Shown in pieces: positions 12,887 to 25,781 of a stretch of DNA of 64,000 nucleotides. This DNA comes from Nannobrachium achirus (taxonomy: Eukaryota > Chordata > Actinopteri > Myctophiformes > Myctophidae), in assembly GCA_963921795.1 (NCBI GenBank), contig OY997639.1, forward strand, positions 53,974,553 to 54,038,552, read 5' to 3'. The position numbers and the translations under genes are program-made. Each line of letters starts with the position of its first letter. The stretch's first letter is position 1. Under the pieces are notes generated by a model. The model ran no database searches, was not told the DNA's origin, and saw nothing but the letters and a program-made list of their open reading frames with translations.

Positions 12887-13732
12887 ATTCTATGTGTTCT
12901 AGATCTACATTTTTGATTCTGTGTTTGGGAACCAGCAACTGTCAAATGGACTCCAACTGTAGTGGAGTATATTGAGTGCATATACTGTAGGCTAACAATC
13001 CCAGATCACATATGTCCTCCACTATGTCTATAACCAAGGCGTTCTTCTATGTGGCCACTCCAGACTGAGGAGTGGAGCATGGCTTTTATTGTGTTTGTGG
13101 ATCTGACTTGGAAATGCATTGGTTTTGATATCTCCCTGACAACCAACAACAACCACTAATATGGCTGACTGTCCCTGCGGGCTCTAGGATATATGGCTAT
13201 GGGATTTACATCCCATCGCCCGGACTTGATTCTTGATCACAGCTGTGTAATCAGTAGAGTGGAGAGGGACATTTATTTATAGTTTTAACTATAACTATAG
13301 TTTTATACATCACACAGCTTAGACATTTGGATCAAATCAGAGAGCAGACCTGTGTGAACGCAATGATATAGATAGCATATCTGAAGTGTGAACACTGCAG
13401 CCACAGCGCCTTAACATAAACATGGGTCTATTATCCTTCTCTCCACTCTGTAAACCCATTGGAAATGCATTGGGTGCTTAAAGTTAAACATTTTTATTTT
13501 TTTATATTTATACTACAAAACATTTCAAAACCAAAAATACAAGCACACTTGTCCTCAGTAAGCTGAACACATAAAAATTTGAATGGTGTTGAAAGGTGTA
13601 AGCGTTTAAGAGATGAAGCGCGCCAAAATATTGAGGAGATACTGACTAGTATATAAATAAATAATGAAGATAACATACGTGTGCTCGCCTTCCAGGCGAG
13701 CCCACAATAAAATAAATTAAAATATGGAGATA

Positions 13733-13980
13733 GGGCGGCATAGCTCAGGGGTAGAGAAACCGATATTAGAGCAGTTCCCAGTTCGAATCCGGGCTCCCCC
13801 TGAGTTAATGAAGGGTCCTTGGGCAAGACTCTGAACCCCTAATTGCTCCCGGTGAGTAGGTTGGTGCCTTGCATGGTTTCCTCCGCCACCGGTGTATGAA
13901 TGTGTGCGTGAATGGGTGAATGTAATGCACAATCTCTGTAAAGCGCTTTGGATAAAAGCGCTATTTAAAATGCACCATTT
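13733..13980 (+). mobile_element. tRNA-derived SINE
   Basis: The tRNA-like head has an A box (TAGCTCAGGGGTAGAG, about 13740) and a B box (AGTTCGAATCC, about 13780). A conserved-looking core follows (CTTGGGCAAGACTCTGAACC). The tail (TGTAAAGCGCTTTGGATAAA, about 13935) resembles the 3' end shared by fish SINEs and CR1/L2-type LINEs. It is near full length. An open frame across its minus strand is not a gene. Confidence 0.8.
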
Positions 13981-14316
13981 TTAGGCCTAAAGGAGGTTTC
14001 TGCCTGACAAAAGTGTATGTAAGGCAATACCAAGTCAAAAGATACTCGGGTAAATTGTTAATTCTGTCTTATATTCTTATTTGAATACAAAAACAGAATG
14101 TGGCTATATTAATCCAGGCCACATGTAGAACAAAATTATCATCTAATTTGAGTAAAAATCATTCTGGAAACCTTGTCTTTTGATATTTGTAGCCTTGGCA
14201 CAGTAAAACGGATCTTGGCCTTGCGATGAGCAAAGCCCTTTCACAGCGGTGTTTGTGTGGGGCTGAATGTGTGTGGAGTCTGAACATTTCAGGAGTCCTT
14301 CAGTTGTGTGTAGTAA

Positions 14317-14850
14317 CCCATTCAGAATGGGTACACATTATGGTGTATCATTATTTTATGCTTTAACTATTGAAAAATAGCAGATATACAAAATCTGCTA
14401 TTTTTGAAAAGTCGTGAAAATTTGAATTTTGACCCGATTCTATAAGTGTCTTTTGAATCCTTCTAAGGTTTTTTGAAAAACCTATGTTTCTATGTCAGCA
14501 ATCTGGCCAGCCATCGTCAAAGAAAAGGTCCTTTTCACTTAAATGGACCTCAGTTAGTCTGTTCTTGAGAGTCTACTATGTCAGTGGTTCTCAAACCTTT
14601 TCATGTGAAGGACCCCCAAAATGATATTTATTTGCCCAAGGACCCCCATCTCAAAATATTTAGTTCCAGGGACCCCCCAGGAGCAAAATTTGAGTTACAA
14701 TCGTTCGCTTTAAAAATGCATATATTCAAAGATTTGCACACATTTTCACGCCTTTTTTTCAAAAATAGCAGATCTACAAGTGCCGCGCTGCGAGCTTGTA
14801 TATCTGCTATTTTTCACTGGTTAATTCTGGTCAATAATTCTAGGCCTAAA
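14317..14850 (-). mobile_element. TTAA-type piggyBac-like MITE (copy B), inverted
   Basis: An inverted copy of the element at 251-844: it starts CCCATTCAGAATGGGTACAC and runs through both hairpins to GGCCTAAAT near 14850. The left flank reads GTAA in place of TTAA. The first hairpin (about 14370-14410) has lost most of its stem and the second (14758-14818) has lost part of its left arm. The right end is cut by the hAT element starting at 14859. Confidence 0.7.
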
Positions 14851-14858
14851 TAGTATAT

Positions 14859-15188
14859 CAGTGGTTCTCAAAGTGAGATCCGTGGACCCCCAGGGTCCTT
14901 GATGGTGTTCCAGGGAGTCGCCGCCGGTTACATTTGTTAATTTAACATCACAATCAGTTGAACCACTTTAAACCAATTTTAGACTTCGGCGATTTGGATA
15001 GCAGATCTACAAGCTCAACACGTAGCGATGCGATGTATTGTGAGCTTGTAGATCTGCCATTTCTTGACAAGTTCTCTTCTGAGGGTCCCTGACTCCCTGG
15101 CACCAAATCTTTTCAGATGGAGTTCTGATGGAGTTCCCCTACATATCAATTTGGGGGTCCTTGAAAAGAAAACGTTTCAGAATCACTG
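14859..15188. mobile_element. hAT-type MITE, CAGTGGTTCTCA family
   Basis: Starts CAGTGGTTCTCAAAGTG and ends CGTTTCAGAATCACTG. A dispersed hairpin with loop around CGTAGCGATGCG lies at about 14996-15063. The flanking 8-mers do not match exactly at these borders; TAGTATAT (14851) and TAGTACAT (15191) are similar if the end is two bases further on. Confidence 0.6.
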
Positions 15189-15386
15189 TGTAGTACATTG
15201 GCTTACATAAAAGGATCATATCACTTATCTTAGCTGATAATTACTTAACACACAAACTGCCTAACCCGACTTAAGTCGTGTTAACTAAAATCCAAAGCTG
15301 GATGGCGCTGTTCACTGTCACCTTTGAGTCGGGGGCATGTCACCTGATGATGTCACGATGTATCAGCCCGGAAATGCCTTTTTTTT

Positions 15387-15410
15387 GGGGGGGGGGGGGG
15401 GGGGGGGGGG
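15387..15410. repeat. Poly-G tract
   Basis: An uninterrupted run of about 24 G preceded by eight T. Its length in the assembly is likely to be uncertain. Confidence 0.9.
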
Positions 15411-15669
15411 AGACAGACCTTAGTGTCTATGGGGAGAGTGTCTGGGAGCAGACTGCACACAGACAGCTGGATCTTTCACATTCATGCTCGTGGTCGGACA
15501 AGGAATATTTTCTGATTCTAAAAGACCAGTGGCCGTCTTTTATATCCTCAGGTGCACGGATGCGCGCAACAGATAATATTCAGCGACGTATTATTATATC
15601 GGACAAATAGAAAAATGATTGCAAATACAGAGACAATTTCCCTTTCAGTCTCTGAAAGTGACAATGAAT

Positions 15670-15767
15670 TTGCCATTTGCAATGGTCATGCAAGGAGGGA
15701 GCGAGAAAGAAAAGCTTTAACATCAAACTTAATAAGCCACCTGAAGCTCCGACATCCCGAAATATAG
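15670..15767 (+). pseudogene. Possible BED zinc-finger remnant
   Basis: One plus frame ends TSNLISHLKLRHPEI and then stops. This resembles the second half (TSNLxxHLxxxHP) of BED zinc fingers found in hAT transposases and ZBED proteins. The expected C-x2-C pair is not found upstream in this frame, and CKEGARKKSFN appears in the next frame, so at most a decayed fragment is present. It could also be chance. Confidence 0.35.
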
Positions 15768-16230
15768 CACTCCTCCGCACATCTGTTGTACGGAGGTGTG
15801 CGATATTCAGTGTCGTGTTCAGTAAGTCTAATAAATCAGTTCATAACAAAGTAATATTTTATAGAGAAAAACAACCGGGTGCTCACAGGAGATGAAAATG
15901 TCTAAAAGGTGTATGGTGCTTCTAGGGTCAGCGGGAATATAGACAGATAAAACAGAAGAAGATATCCCAGAATTCAAAATATGTAGAGGAGAGGGAGGGA
16001 GAGCGAGTGCATTTTCTGGCAACTGCCGGCGATGAAGCACCTCTGCAGCACACATTGTCCGGCGATACCTAACCCAACCTTAAAGATGCAGTGGCAGTGT
16101 CATTTTGACTTGTAATGACTTAGTTAGTTGCATGTAAAAAAAAAAAAAAGATTTACGCAAATATGCTCCCTAGTAATTTGAATTTGATATTAACCTTTAA
16201 CGCAAATGCACGTCTTTCCTCCCACCTTAC

Positions 16231-16312
16231 CGGATGTGTCTCTGACGGATGAGGACGCGAGCATGGTGGATGGTTTTGGCCAGACCCAGCTTGAAGAGTG
16301 TTCTGGCAGTCT
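16231..16312 (-). pseudogene. Ribosomal protein S9 exon fragment
   Basis: The minus strand reads LFKLGLAKTIHHARVLIRQR then HIR, followed at once by GTAAGG (16225-16230). RPS9, a small-subunit ribosomal protein with an S4 RNA-binding domain, has FKLGLAKSIHHARVLIRQR at this place. Upstream, AGACTGCCAGAACACTCTTC resembles the RPS9 codons for RLQTQVF but is out of frame, and a stop follows further 5'. No other RPS9 exon was found nearby. The donor-like GTAAGG after the match suggests a copied genomic exon, not a processed copy. Two other small indels are possible. Confidence 0.75.
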
Positions 16313-17219
16313 ATACAGAACCAAATGGACCCACCAGCCATTCCTTAAACACACACATAATACATATACACAAATAATATAGCTCAGTGCAGTAGGGGGT
16401 AGAAACTCAAGTTCTGTAGACTTGAGCCTAAGCCAACGTCAGCAAGGGGCCGGGGGAGAAGACGACAGCCAGCCACAAGACATCTTGTGAAATAAACTGT
16501 CGTCAACCAATCATCAAGGACGATGATACACGAAAGACGAAGTTACCCTGATGAAGACCTTAACCGGTCGAAAAATGTTGGCATTATTATATTATAAAAA
16601 TTGTTTTAACTTTACTTCCTCTCCAATTTTGAGAGCTTGGATCACATTTAATTTGTATTTTTGTAGAATTGGGTGTCGTTTGGCACAGAGGTTTGCAAGC
16701 TTAGTTCCGTAATCACACACAGACAGGTATATGGTAAACCCTACTGTTGGAAAATGGTATTTGAATATCGGTATCGACAGCGGTCAATACAACCATGGAA
16801 ATAATCAGTTGTCGGCCAAAAGGACAATCAAGAAGGAGCACACCATTCAAAGTAATAGGGCGACTGAATAGAACATTTCGTCCATTGAAGTTCAAAGGAG
16901 AAGTGGCGCCCTGTTCTATTCGGATCCTCAAGCTCGAAATTGTGCTTACATACCAACTAGTTCTTGCCCGTTTGAACTTATGTGCTCTGAATTATGTGCA
17001 GTTTGGGTTATGGGGTGTGCACAGTATGAGATGTAGGAGTCTCAGAAGTAATGTTTGAGAACCCAGACGTATCAGTGATCAGTCATCTACAAATTCGGGC
17101 ACCGTTTCGGAATGCGGCTGTTACCATGGCGGCAATGCATGTGCAGTACAGGCGGCGGTATCGGTGATGTCAGTTTGCGTGTATATCAGAAAGACATTGG
17201 ACAGACAGACATTCGGTCG

Positions 17220-17434
17220 TTTATTAGTAGGACGTAAGAAAAAAGAAAAAGAAAAAGAAAACTCGACAGCGAACCAGCTGTAATTTTAAGCGGGAGCTGC
17301 ATTAAAATGTCCTCATGTACAGTAGATGTAATCTTGGTACAGTCTCTGGATGGTAGCGATTGGGGTGTCTTCTCTCTCCTCATGTAGACGTAATCTTTGT
17401 AGTCTGTGGATGGTTCTCTCTTCTCCAGCTTGGT
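17220..17434 (-). other. dcaf13: dcaf13 3' UTR with polyadenylation signal
   Basis: AATAAA on the minus strand at 17220-17225 lies about 210 bases past the dcaf13 stop. The UTR contains two imperfect copies of a roughly 60-base unit (around 17315-17375 and 17376-17434; shared words ATGTAATCTTGGTACAGTCT and CGTAATCTTTGTAGTCTG). UTR extent is inferred. Confidence 0.55.
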
Positions 17435-20400
17435 CTATTTGACCACAGCCACTACATGTTTCTGCTTCTCTGACACCACCGGAACACTTCCTGGTGCGCT
17501 GTGCTTGCGCACGTTCTTCTCCCTGGGAAATACAAATCACAAGAATCAGCATGAGTAACCCAGCTATAGTTGTCTAATAGTAAGAACAGGACTGGGCAAT
17601 TAATAGAAAATACTGTATATCCGACATTTAGAACCAATAACCTACTTAATATTGCTTGTGTAGGTTCATTTAATAATCATCATTTTTCATAAGTTATTTC
17701 TATTTCTTTTATATCAATGAATCGACTGAAAAATACAGTTGAAATAACCGTGCTATTGATTTGAAGTAACCCGGTTTGAGTAACCCGGCTACAGTCTACT
17801 GCTAAGAATAGTTCATAGGGTGGACAGGAGAGTGAGAAAGAGAGATCAGAAAAGCAAATAGAGGATGGAGTGAGCGAAGGAGAGTGAGACAGAGGTTGTT
17901 GACCTTACACCTACGTCATTGACTACACTAACGTACCCTGAAAAAAAAAAAAAAAAAAAGATACATGCATAGTAAATCATTCACAGCGTCCAAGCACTGT
18001 CCCCACACACATAACAATAGTGATGTCAGTGTCTAAACAAACGCAACTGACTGACTGGCCCCGTTTGCCCTGCAGTTCAGTGATTCATAGGTCAATCAAT
18101 TCACAATGGAAAACTGTAAATGAGTATGCAATATCTATCTGTATTCTGTAAACAAGGCAAAGGGGACAGTCGTGTCTATGATGCTTTCAACTTGACCAGT
18201 AAGTCTGCATGTAGAGACCAATGATAAGTTGGTCTGACTGATACATCAGCCATTATTTTACTTCTCTGCAATTATGCAGCACATAATTCCCAATTTCTAT
18301 CCACTTTCAACCTGCCGTCCCTATTTTGGGCAAGTCGTTCTTGGCAAATGTTTTCAAAAATAGCTGATCTACAGGCTCATAATGTGATGCGTTGTGAGCC
18401 TGTACTTTGGGCTGTTTTTGAAAAGTTTTGAATAGGACTGCTTGAATAAAATGAGTCCTAGTGAAATGTCCACAAAATAGAAACGTAAACCAAATGAAAC
18501 CTTTTCAAATTGATTAGAAAATGTTGCACTTTTTGACAAATATCGGTCAAAATAGGTAATCGGTGGTCTAGGACTCAAAATTGTGGCATCGGTCGGGCTC
18601 TAGTCAGATGATGGCAAGCAGCTGGATTTATCATGGAAAAAATTAGGCGTTCTCTTAACACTCTGGGACAAAGGCCAGGATAGGACTACCCTTAAATAAA
18701 AAGAAAACATACTTCCTGCGTCGTGCTTCCCTCAGTAAGGGTGCAATATAAAAAAAATATATATATACATTTAGGCCTAGAATTATTGAATGCTTTAACC
18801 CATTCAGGCCGGGTACACATTTTAGTGTATGGGAGGGGCTTACAGTACATGTACAGTATGTTGCAAAGTATTTGTTTTTGTAGGCTAAATTCTGATTTAG
18901 GCCTAACTAATAGGTTAGGCCTAAATGGGTTAACCAGTGAAAAATAGCAGATATACAAGCTCACAGCACGGCACCGAGTGCCGCGCTGTGAGCGCTGTGA
19001 GCTTGTAGATCTGCTATTTTTGAAAAAGTCATGAAAATGTGTGCAAATCTTTGAATATATGTATTTTCAAAGCGAACGTTTGCAACTCAAATTTTGCTTC
19101 TGGGGTGGTCCCTGGAACAAAATATTTTGAGATGGGGGTCCGTGGCCAAATAAATAACATTGTGGGGGTCCTTCACATGAAAAGGTTTGAGAACCACTGG
19201 CATAGTAGTCTCTCAAGAACAGACTAACTGAGCTCCAGTTGAGTGAAAAGGACCTTTTCTTTGACGATGGCTAGCCAGGTTGCTGACATAAAAACATGGG
19301 TTTTTCAAAAAACCTTGTTTTTCAACAGTTAAAGCATAAAATAATGATACACAATAATGTGTACCCGTTCTAAATGGGTTAAAAAGTTTCAGAAAATGTA
19401 ATAGCATTTCCAAACTAAATAAATAAAAAGAGCCCTTACTTTCTGCGTCGGGCCTCCTTCATGACTCGCAGCTCCTTGGCCTGGTTGAAGACGGTCTTGG
19501 GCAGGTGACGGTGCTTTGCGATGCGTCGGATCTTAGGGTGGTGCTGGAACTTCTCCTTCAGCTTCTGGTTGTAGTTCACCGCTTCCCTCTCTCTGGGCGC
19601 CAGCTGCCATTAGAGGAGAAACATTGTTTCTCAAACCTTTTCATTTCAAGGACACCCAAGTTTGGCATGCATTAGGCCACGGACCGCCGTAACTCTGCGA
19701 GTATACAAATAGAACCAAATGGATCAGTACGGGTCCATTTGGTCCATTTTGTACACTCTCAAGAGTTACAGACCTGAAAGGGTCCATATGTTTCCTAAAT
19801 TCCCCTGGAAACCCACCACTCTGGTCTCAGAACCGCACTTTGAGAACAACTGGTATAAATTGCAATATGAAGACAGGGACGGTATAAAATGGTGGGGGGG
19901 AGAAAATAAATAGTAGGAATGGAAGGGTGCAGACAGTTGATCGAACATAAAAAATAATGAAAATAATACCCAATGTACAAGATGACAACGCATCACATCA
20001 TGATGCGTTATGGACTTATAGATCTGGCAATGTTCACTATTTTTGCACGACACTGTTGTGTGGCGAAATCAGTGCTTAGTGCTTGTTCGATTACTCGATT
20101 AACCCGGGAAAGTAATCAATAGAATAATTGCTAAGTAAATAATGGATAGCTGCAGCCCTAAGAAGACAGTGTATAGGGAGACAGTATTAGGCAGCAAGAG
20201 TGGCGAGGAGAGGAAAAGTGAAGTGGAGGAACAGGAAAGGAGGGGAGAACCAGCCAACAAACAAAGTGAATAAGCATTATAAATACACGGTAACGAAGAG
20301 AGAAAAGGTAAGGGCGGAGAAAAACTTGAAGAAAACGAGGTAGTGGCTGGCCAAGCAGTGCAATTATAATAGAGGCCAAGCCATGCGTTGGGTTTAATAT

Positions 20401-23400
20401 ACCACCGATATAGCCAAAATACCACTAGGTTTGTACCAACAGTTCTGCACGGTATTGATTCTTCAAATAGCTCGACTTTTACACTGCCTTTTATATTGCC
20501 CTTCTCACCAATTAGCTTCAAGCTATTTACTTCGGTTTCTACTACAGGAGACTGCATGGGCAAGATACTACCTTTTCTGGCAGGAGTAACTGCTAAACTG
20601 AGGAGGGACAGATTAAAAACTAAATACCCTTCCATCTGTTCGATCTCTAGCAATAAAATCTACATTGTGAGTCTATGGCTGCAGTCTATGGCTGGATGCA
20701 GATGCCTCATTTTGAATTATTTTCTGACATACAGCAATGCAGACATGGATATACTGTTATATAAAATATTTTGCATCGGAAATAAATGTAGTTCATATAA
20801 ATTCAACACTGAGCTCAAGATCGGTGTCTTAGTCTTACATCTTCAAAGAAACATGAAAATGTGTAGAGCTGCAGCCCTAATGAAAGCATTGAAAGCGCAA
20901 ATAGTTACATTTGTGCTTGCCGCTTCACCCATTACCGACAGTTCAAGTACGCTTTCTTGCTTTATGTCTGCTGGTTAGGTCATGAAATAAACGTTGGCCT
21001 GGATAACAGTAAGCAGTTAACTTCAGACTGACAACCTTAACATTCAAATCTGAATCAATGTCCGTTAAAAAAGCGAACACAACAGATCAACCATCTCTCT
21101 GCTGCCTCCATCTCTCTCTCATAAAAACCTCAGGCCCTCACAGACTCTCGAGCCTTAGCTGAGGTCCTTTAAGTGCACCCTTTCCTTGTGGGCTTTTATT
21201 CTAATTAAAAGCAATGATTTTTCTCAGATTCAATTTGTTTGAGAAGAGCTGATAGCTGCTGATCCTGTTGGAACACACCCTACTGTACCTCCACTTACAC
21301 ACCGGTCAGCGTGTTAAATGTTATTTACAATATATGACATTTTTTGGTAAGAGAGTCGGGAGATAGGAAGGAAGGGGAGCCGCTGGCGATACTTTCACAC
21401 AATAAAACCTTCACCTTATTAGGAGCATCAAGCTTGTACTTAACTTTAAACCCAATCTGAGCATATTCAGTGGGGTCGTAAATGATTGTGTCTATGTTAA
21501 CAGATCTGATGATAAGACACAAAATGAGAATACACCCAGGATTCTTCATTAGAAATCACAGGTATGTATCCAAACAGGACATTTTATTTCTAAGAAGAAG
21601 TAAAAAACCAAGTTGCGTCCTATATTTAAAATAGGCCATGATATTTAAACTAAAATGTAGTGTTCCCTACCTGTGCTGCACTAGATTGTACTGCTTAGCC
21701 TAAATACATTATCAAAACATTTCAACATCACATGCAAGAAAAGAAATTTAGCAGACATTGTGTGAATCTCCACCTTTGTCAGCTTAAGCCTTAATACTGT
21801 ACATCTAATTCAGAGGTTCCCAACCATTTCTGGATCTAGGATGATCAAGTAGGGCGTTCATTTAAGAGGTTTCTGCCCGACAGCAAAGATGTGTAATATT
21901 AGGATATATGATCACACCGTTTTGCCAATTACTATAATGTCTCACTTGCCAATTATGGTCACATCCCACTGGCTGGGAATGGGTGGTCTAATTGACACAG
22001 CGGGGGGGCAAAGGGCAGAGTCATTTCCGATGCCTTCCCATTGTAAGGCATCAGAAACCAGCCACAAGCGGCAGCAGCTCGACAGCGAGCGAACTCAGAG
22101 CTGGTCCGGTTTGCGATGCGATGCCTCCTTCAGCGAGATCAGACAGAGACATAGGCTTGATTCAGCATTTCTCCATAATTAAAGACCCTTTCAGTACAAC
22201 TTGATTGTTAATGCTTCATTATGTTCAGAGTGCCTGGGCTTTAAGTGATTGGCTGATTCAAACTGCTGATAGGAGCAGGGCTTGTCTGATCTGTTTAAGT
22301 GCAAAGCTTCCGAATAAATCTCCTCTCTTATACAGTGACAGTAAAACAAGTGCCAAAACTTGGCCAATTTTCCACCCCGGAGCTGCATTAAGGGAATAAG
22401 AAAGAGTGAATCCGATTGAGGATGAAAGATGGATCTTGGACAGAGCACAGGGAGATCCCATTGATCTCTGTTATTCATCCATAAATTGCGTTTTGGGCAC
22501 GGGAGCCCTTCCCCAATATTTTAAAGAAGCTTATTAGACAGATGAGCAAAACACAACATTAGGTGCGTTTCTGCTGACACAGACCACATTGTCCGTAAAG
22601 CCATAGACACAGTGCTTAGAAGATAATAAAACTCAACTTGGGAATTTTTAAGTGAGACAGTTTTGCTACACAATCGAGTCTTTTTTTTTTGGAAATCATT
22701 TGTAGAAACACGGAACAAACGCTTGACTTTTTCCTTTGTACTTTCCATCTGCCACCGGAGCCGCTGCCGCTGTGCCAATTGGTACATTGTACTTATTGGG
22801 AGTGATTCTTCTCTAAGTCAGCATCCATCAAAGTGTTTGGCAGTGGCAGTGCTGGCGCTCCTGGCACCTGCACTACTCTCAGTGGGGGAAGAAGTACTCC
22901 CCTTGTTTTACTCTGCTACACACAGACAGAGACCTGCATTACAGTAGTTTAAGAAATACTGGCATCAAAATAGTGTCGCTGTCAGGCAGAAACCTCTTAG
23001 GTCCATATTTCAATTTTGGGGGGGTTTCCGTAAATTGACGCCCCACTTCAGGGGTCCTCAACCGGGGGTCCGGGACCCCTAGGGGGTTACTACAGAGTTA
23101 CTACAAGGGGGCCGCCAAGTCTTTGTGTGATAGGATAATTCTTTTAAATTAACAACTTGAACCCTCGCATCCCTATTCCGAGGAGAACTTTAGCCAAGAA
23201 TAGCAGATCTACAAGCTCTCAACGCCTTGCAGCGCGAGGCGTTGAGAGCTTGTAGATCAGCTATTTTCTGCAAATAGGTTTGGTGTAGAGGTAAAAAAGA
23301 GCAGAACCAAGTACATGCGTGAAAGGTCAAGTTTACAAAATATTGACGATTTAAGTGATTAAATGTCAGAAAATAACATGAATGCAAAATAGACTGATGA

Positions 23401-25682
23401 CAGTGCTGTCAAACAAGTCTATGAATCTATCTATGAAATCGATGAAAATCTCTATCACACATTTTTCCAAATGTGTGATATTGTATAAATACTTCATCTC
23501 TCTCTCGGTCTCTGCTAAGGGTTCCTTGGCCTGAGAACGTTGAAGACCCCTGCCCTACTTGATCACACTACACTACAGCGTTGCACAAAAGCAGCAAAAG
23601 CAGCAGATCCACAAGCTGGAGCTTGTAAATCTGCTTCTTTTGAATTTGAATCCTGAAAAGTAACAGTTTTAGTTTCCACCAGACGGAGATATTAGTCCGT
23701 ATATACTGTATTCTTCAAGTACCAAAGTAAATATACTCAAATGTTTTCAAAAAACATTATTTTCAAATAAAATAGGTAAAATAATTATAGTGGGGGTTAA
23801 GAAAAGGTACATTTGCCTCTGTCAGATGTAATGGAGTAGAAGTACTGAAAAGTGTTAATTCTCAAGTAAAGGCTGTGGATAAAGATATGAATGGCCAGAT
23901 GGCCGTGGTTAGAAATGTCTGAATTAACAAGCTCCCCGTTGTGTCACTCATTTAAAATTAAATCATTTAAAGTGAAAGGCGGAGGATGGTAACTATTACT
24001 GAGTACATTTAGTCAAATAGATTTAGATAATTATCACTAAACATACATTAACAAATTAAGCCTTATTTTATAATAGGGTTTAACGTCACATGTTACACAG
24101 CGAAGAGTTGGGAGCTTCTAGACTGGCTAATACTAGTACTTTTACTAATCAGTACTGTTAAAGTACAAAAGTATTGGCACCAAAATGTACTTAAGTCAAC
24201 AGGCCTTTTACTAGTAACAGAGTATTTCTACACTGTGTAGTATGGCTACTTTTAGTAAAGTAAAAAAGGAGTACTTTTTCCACCACTGAAAGAAAAGACC
24301 ACAGCGTGAAAGTGATGGTAGAGGGCTGTACCGGCCCTAAAAATAGATCCAATGTGGTCAGCCAGGTGGACCTAGTCACTGGACCTAATCTTGGTGCGTT
24401 GTCGCCCCCTGTGTTGAGACAAGGTAAGGCCATAGCTGAAAGCCTAGAGGAGAGGCCGCCTAGGACAGTGGTTCTCAATCTTTTCAGGCTGCCACCCCTG
24501 AAATTAACTGGGGACCCCCCACCCTGACGTTGCGAGGCGTTGTGAGCATGTAGATCGCCTATTTTCACAATTTCTGCTTCTAATATTTGACAATTTGGCC
24601 AATGTATAATTTGTCATTTTAGAGCTATTAAAAAGTCCTTAAATTGTCACCAATTTTTGTTTGTTGGTTTGTTAACAATGTTGCACATTAACTCAATCTC
24701 TGCCAAAAAAAATACCCCTTTGTACCCCTTCCCTGCCATGCCCGAGGAACCCGAAGATTTAATAAGCTTTAATTAAAAAAAAAAAATTATCGAGGCGGAA
24801 CTAAAATAGGCCGGAACTAATGCTCCGTGATCGGTTTCTACACGGACACATTATTGAGCGGACCAGTTAACATTGAGACCGTAAACCGGAAGCGGCTGTC
24901 CGTCCTCTATCCTCTATTCGTTGGCTTTCTGTGTAAACACGGCAGCTTACAGACGGAGAACTTATGGATCAATTGGAAAAAAATAAAAGGATTTGAGAAG
25001 CTGATGGAATACGCGAACACACGATGCATAGCAGTGTTCGATCACGCACGATGGGAACTGGATTAGCGGCCGCTTTAACAGGTAGGAGAAGCCAGCAGTG
25101 AAAGACATAGAAAAAACTTCGGGCTCCTCGGCCGTTAACTACGAATGAGTTAAGTTAATCATCTGGGGAGTGGGGACCCCCCCAAAATAATTTGGGGTCC
25201 CAACCCACAGGTTGAGAACCACTAGGAAACAGAATGTCCCAAGCTCGATTCCTGGCCCTGGCAATGTGTCGAGCATGACACTTAACCCATAACTGCAACT
25301 GGTCGCAGCATTGTGAGCTTAGTCGATCGGCTATTTTCAGCGAAAGCTTTCCCAACAATAACAGAAAATAGAGAATACACTAGCATAGAGGCCTAAGGAC
25401 TCCAGTCAACCATATGGGGTTTAAAGGTAGCTCTCCACCAAACAGATTACTACAGATTGGCAGGGGAATGGAGTCGGGAGTGGTTAAGGCGAGACTCACC
25501 TTCCCCAGCTTCTCTGCGGCGTTGGCTTTCCACAGTCGAATGTTCATCTCATCAGAACCACTGAAGATGTACTTGTTGTCAGCTGACCACTTGACACAGA
25601 TGACATGCTGCATGCGTTTGGTGTGATAAATCTCCCTGAGAACCACACAGGCAAAACAGTAAAACTAATTGATTTAACCGAG

Positions 25683-25781
<99 letters not shown>

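Noticed and set aside
15278-15610. Open frame over the poly-G run
   Set aside because: Glycine codons from the G tract join unrelated sequence; no recognisable domain.
20099-20978. Overlapping open frames of 184 (minus) and 196 (plus) codons
   Set aside because: They overlap on opposite strands, resemble no family I know, lack splice context with dcaf13 and sit beside old hAT-like ends. Most likely non-coding.
24827-25066. Plus-strand open frame of 79 codons within the hAT element
   Set aside because: Unrecognised and confined to an element interior; no conserved motif or splice context.
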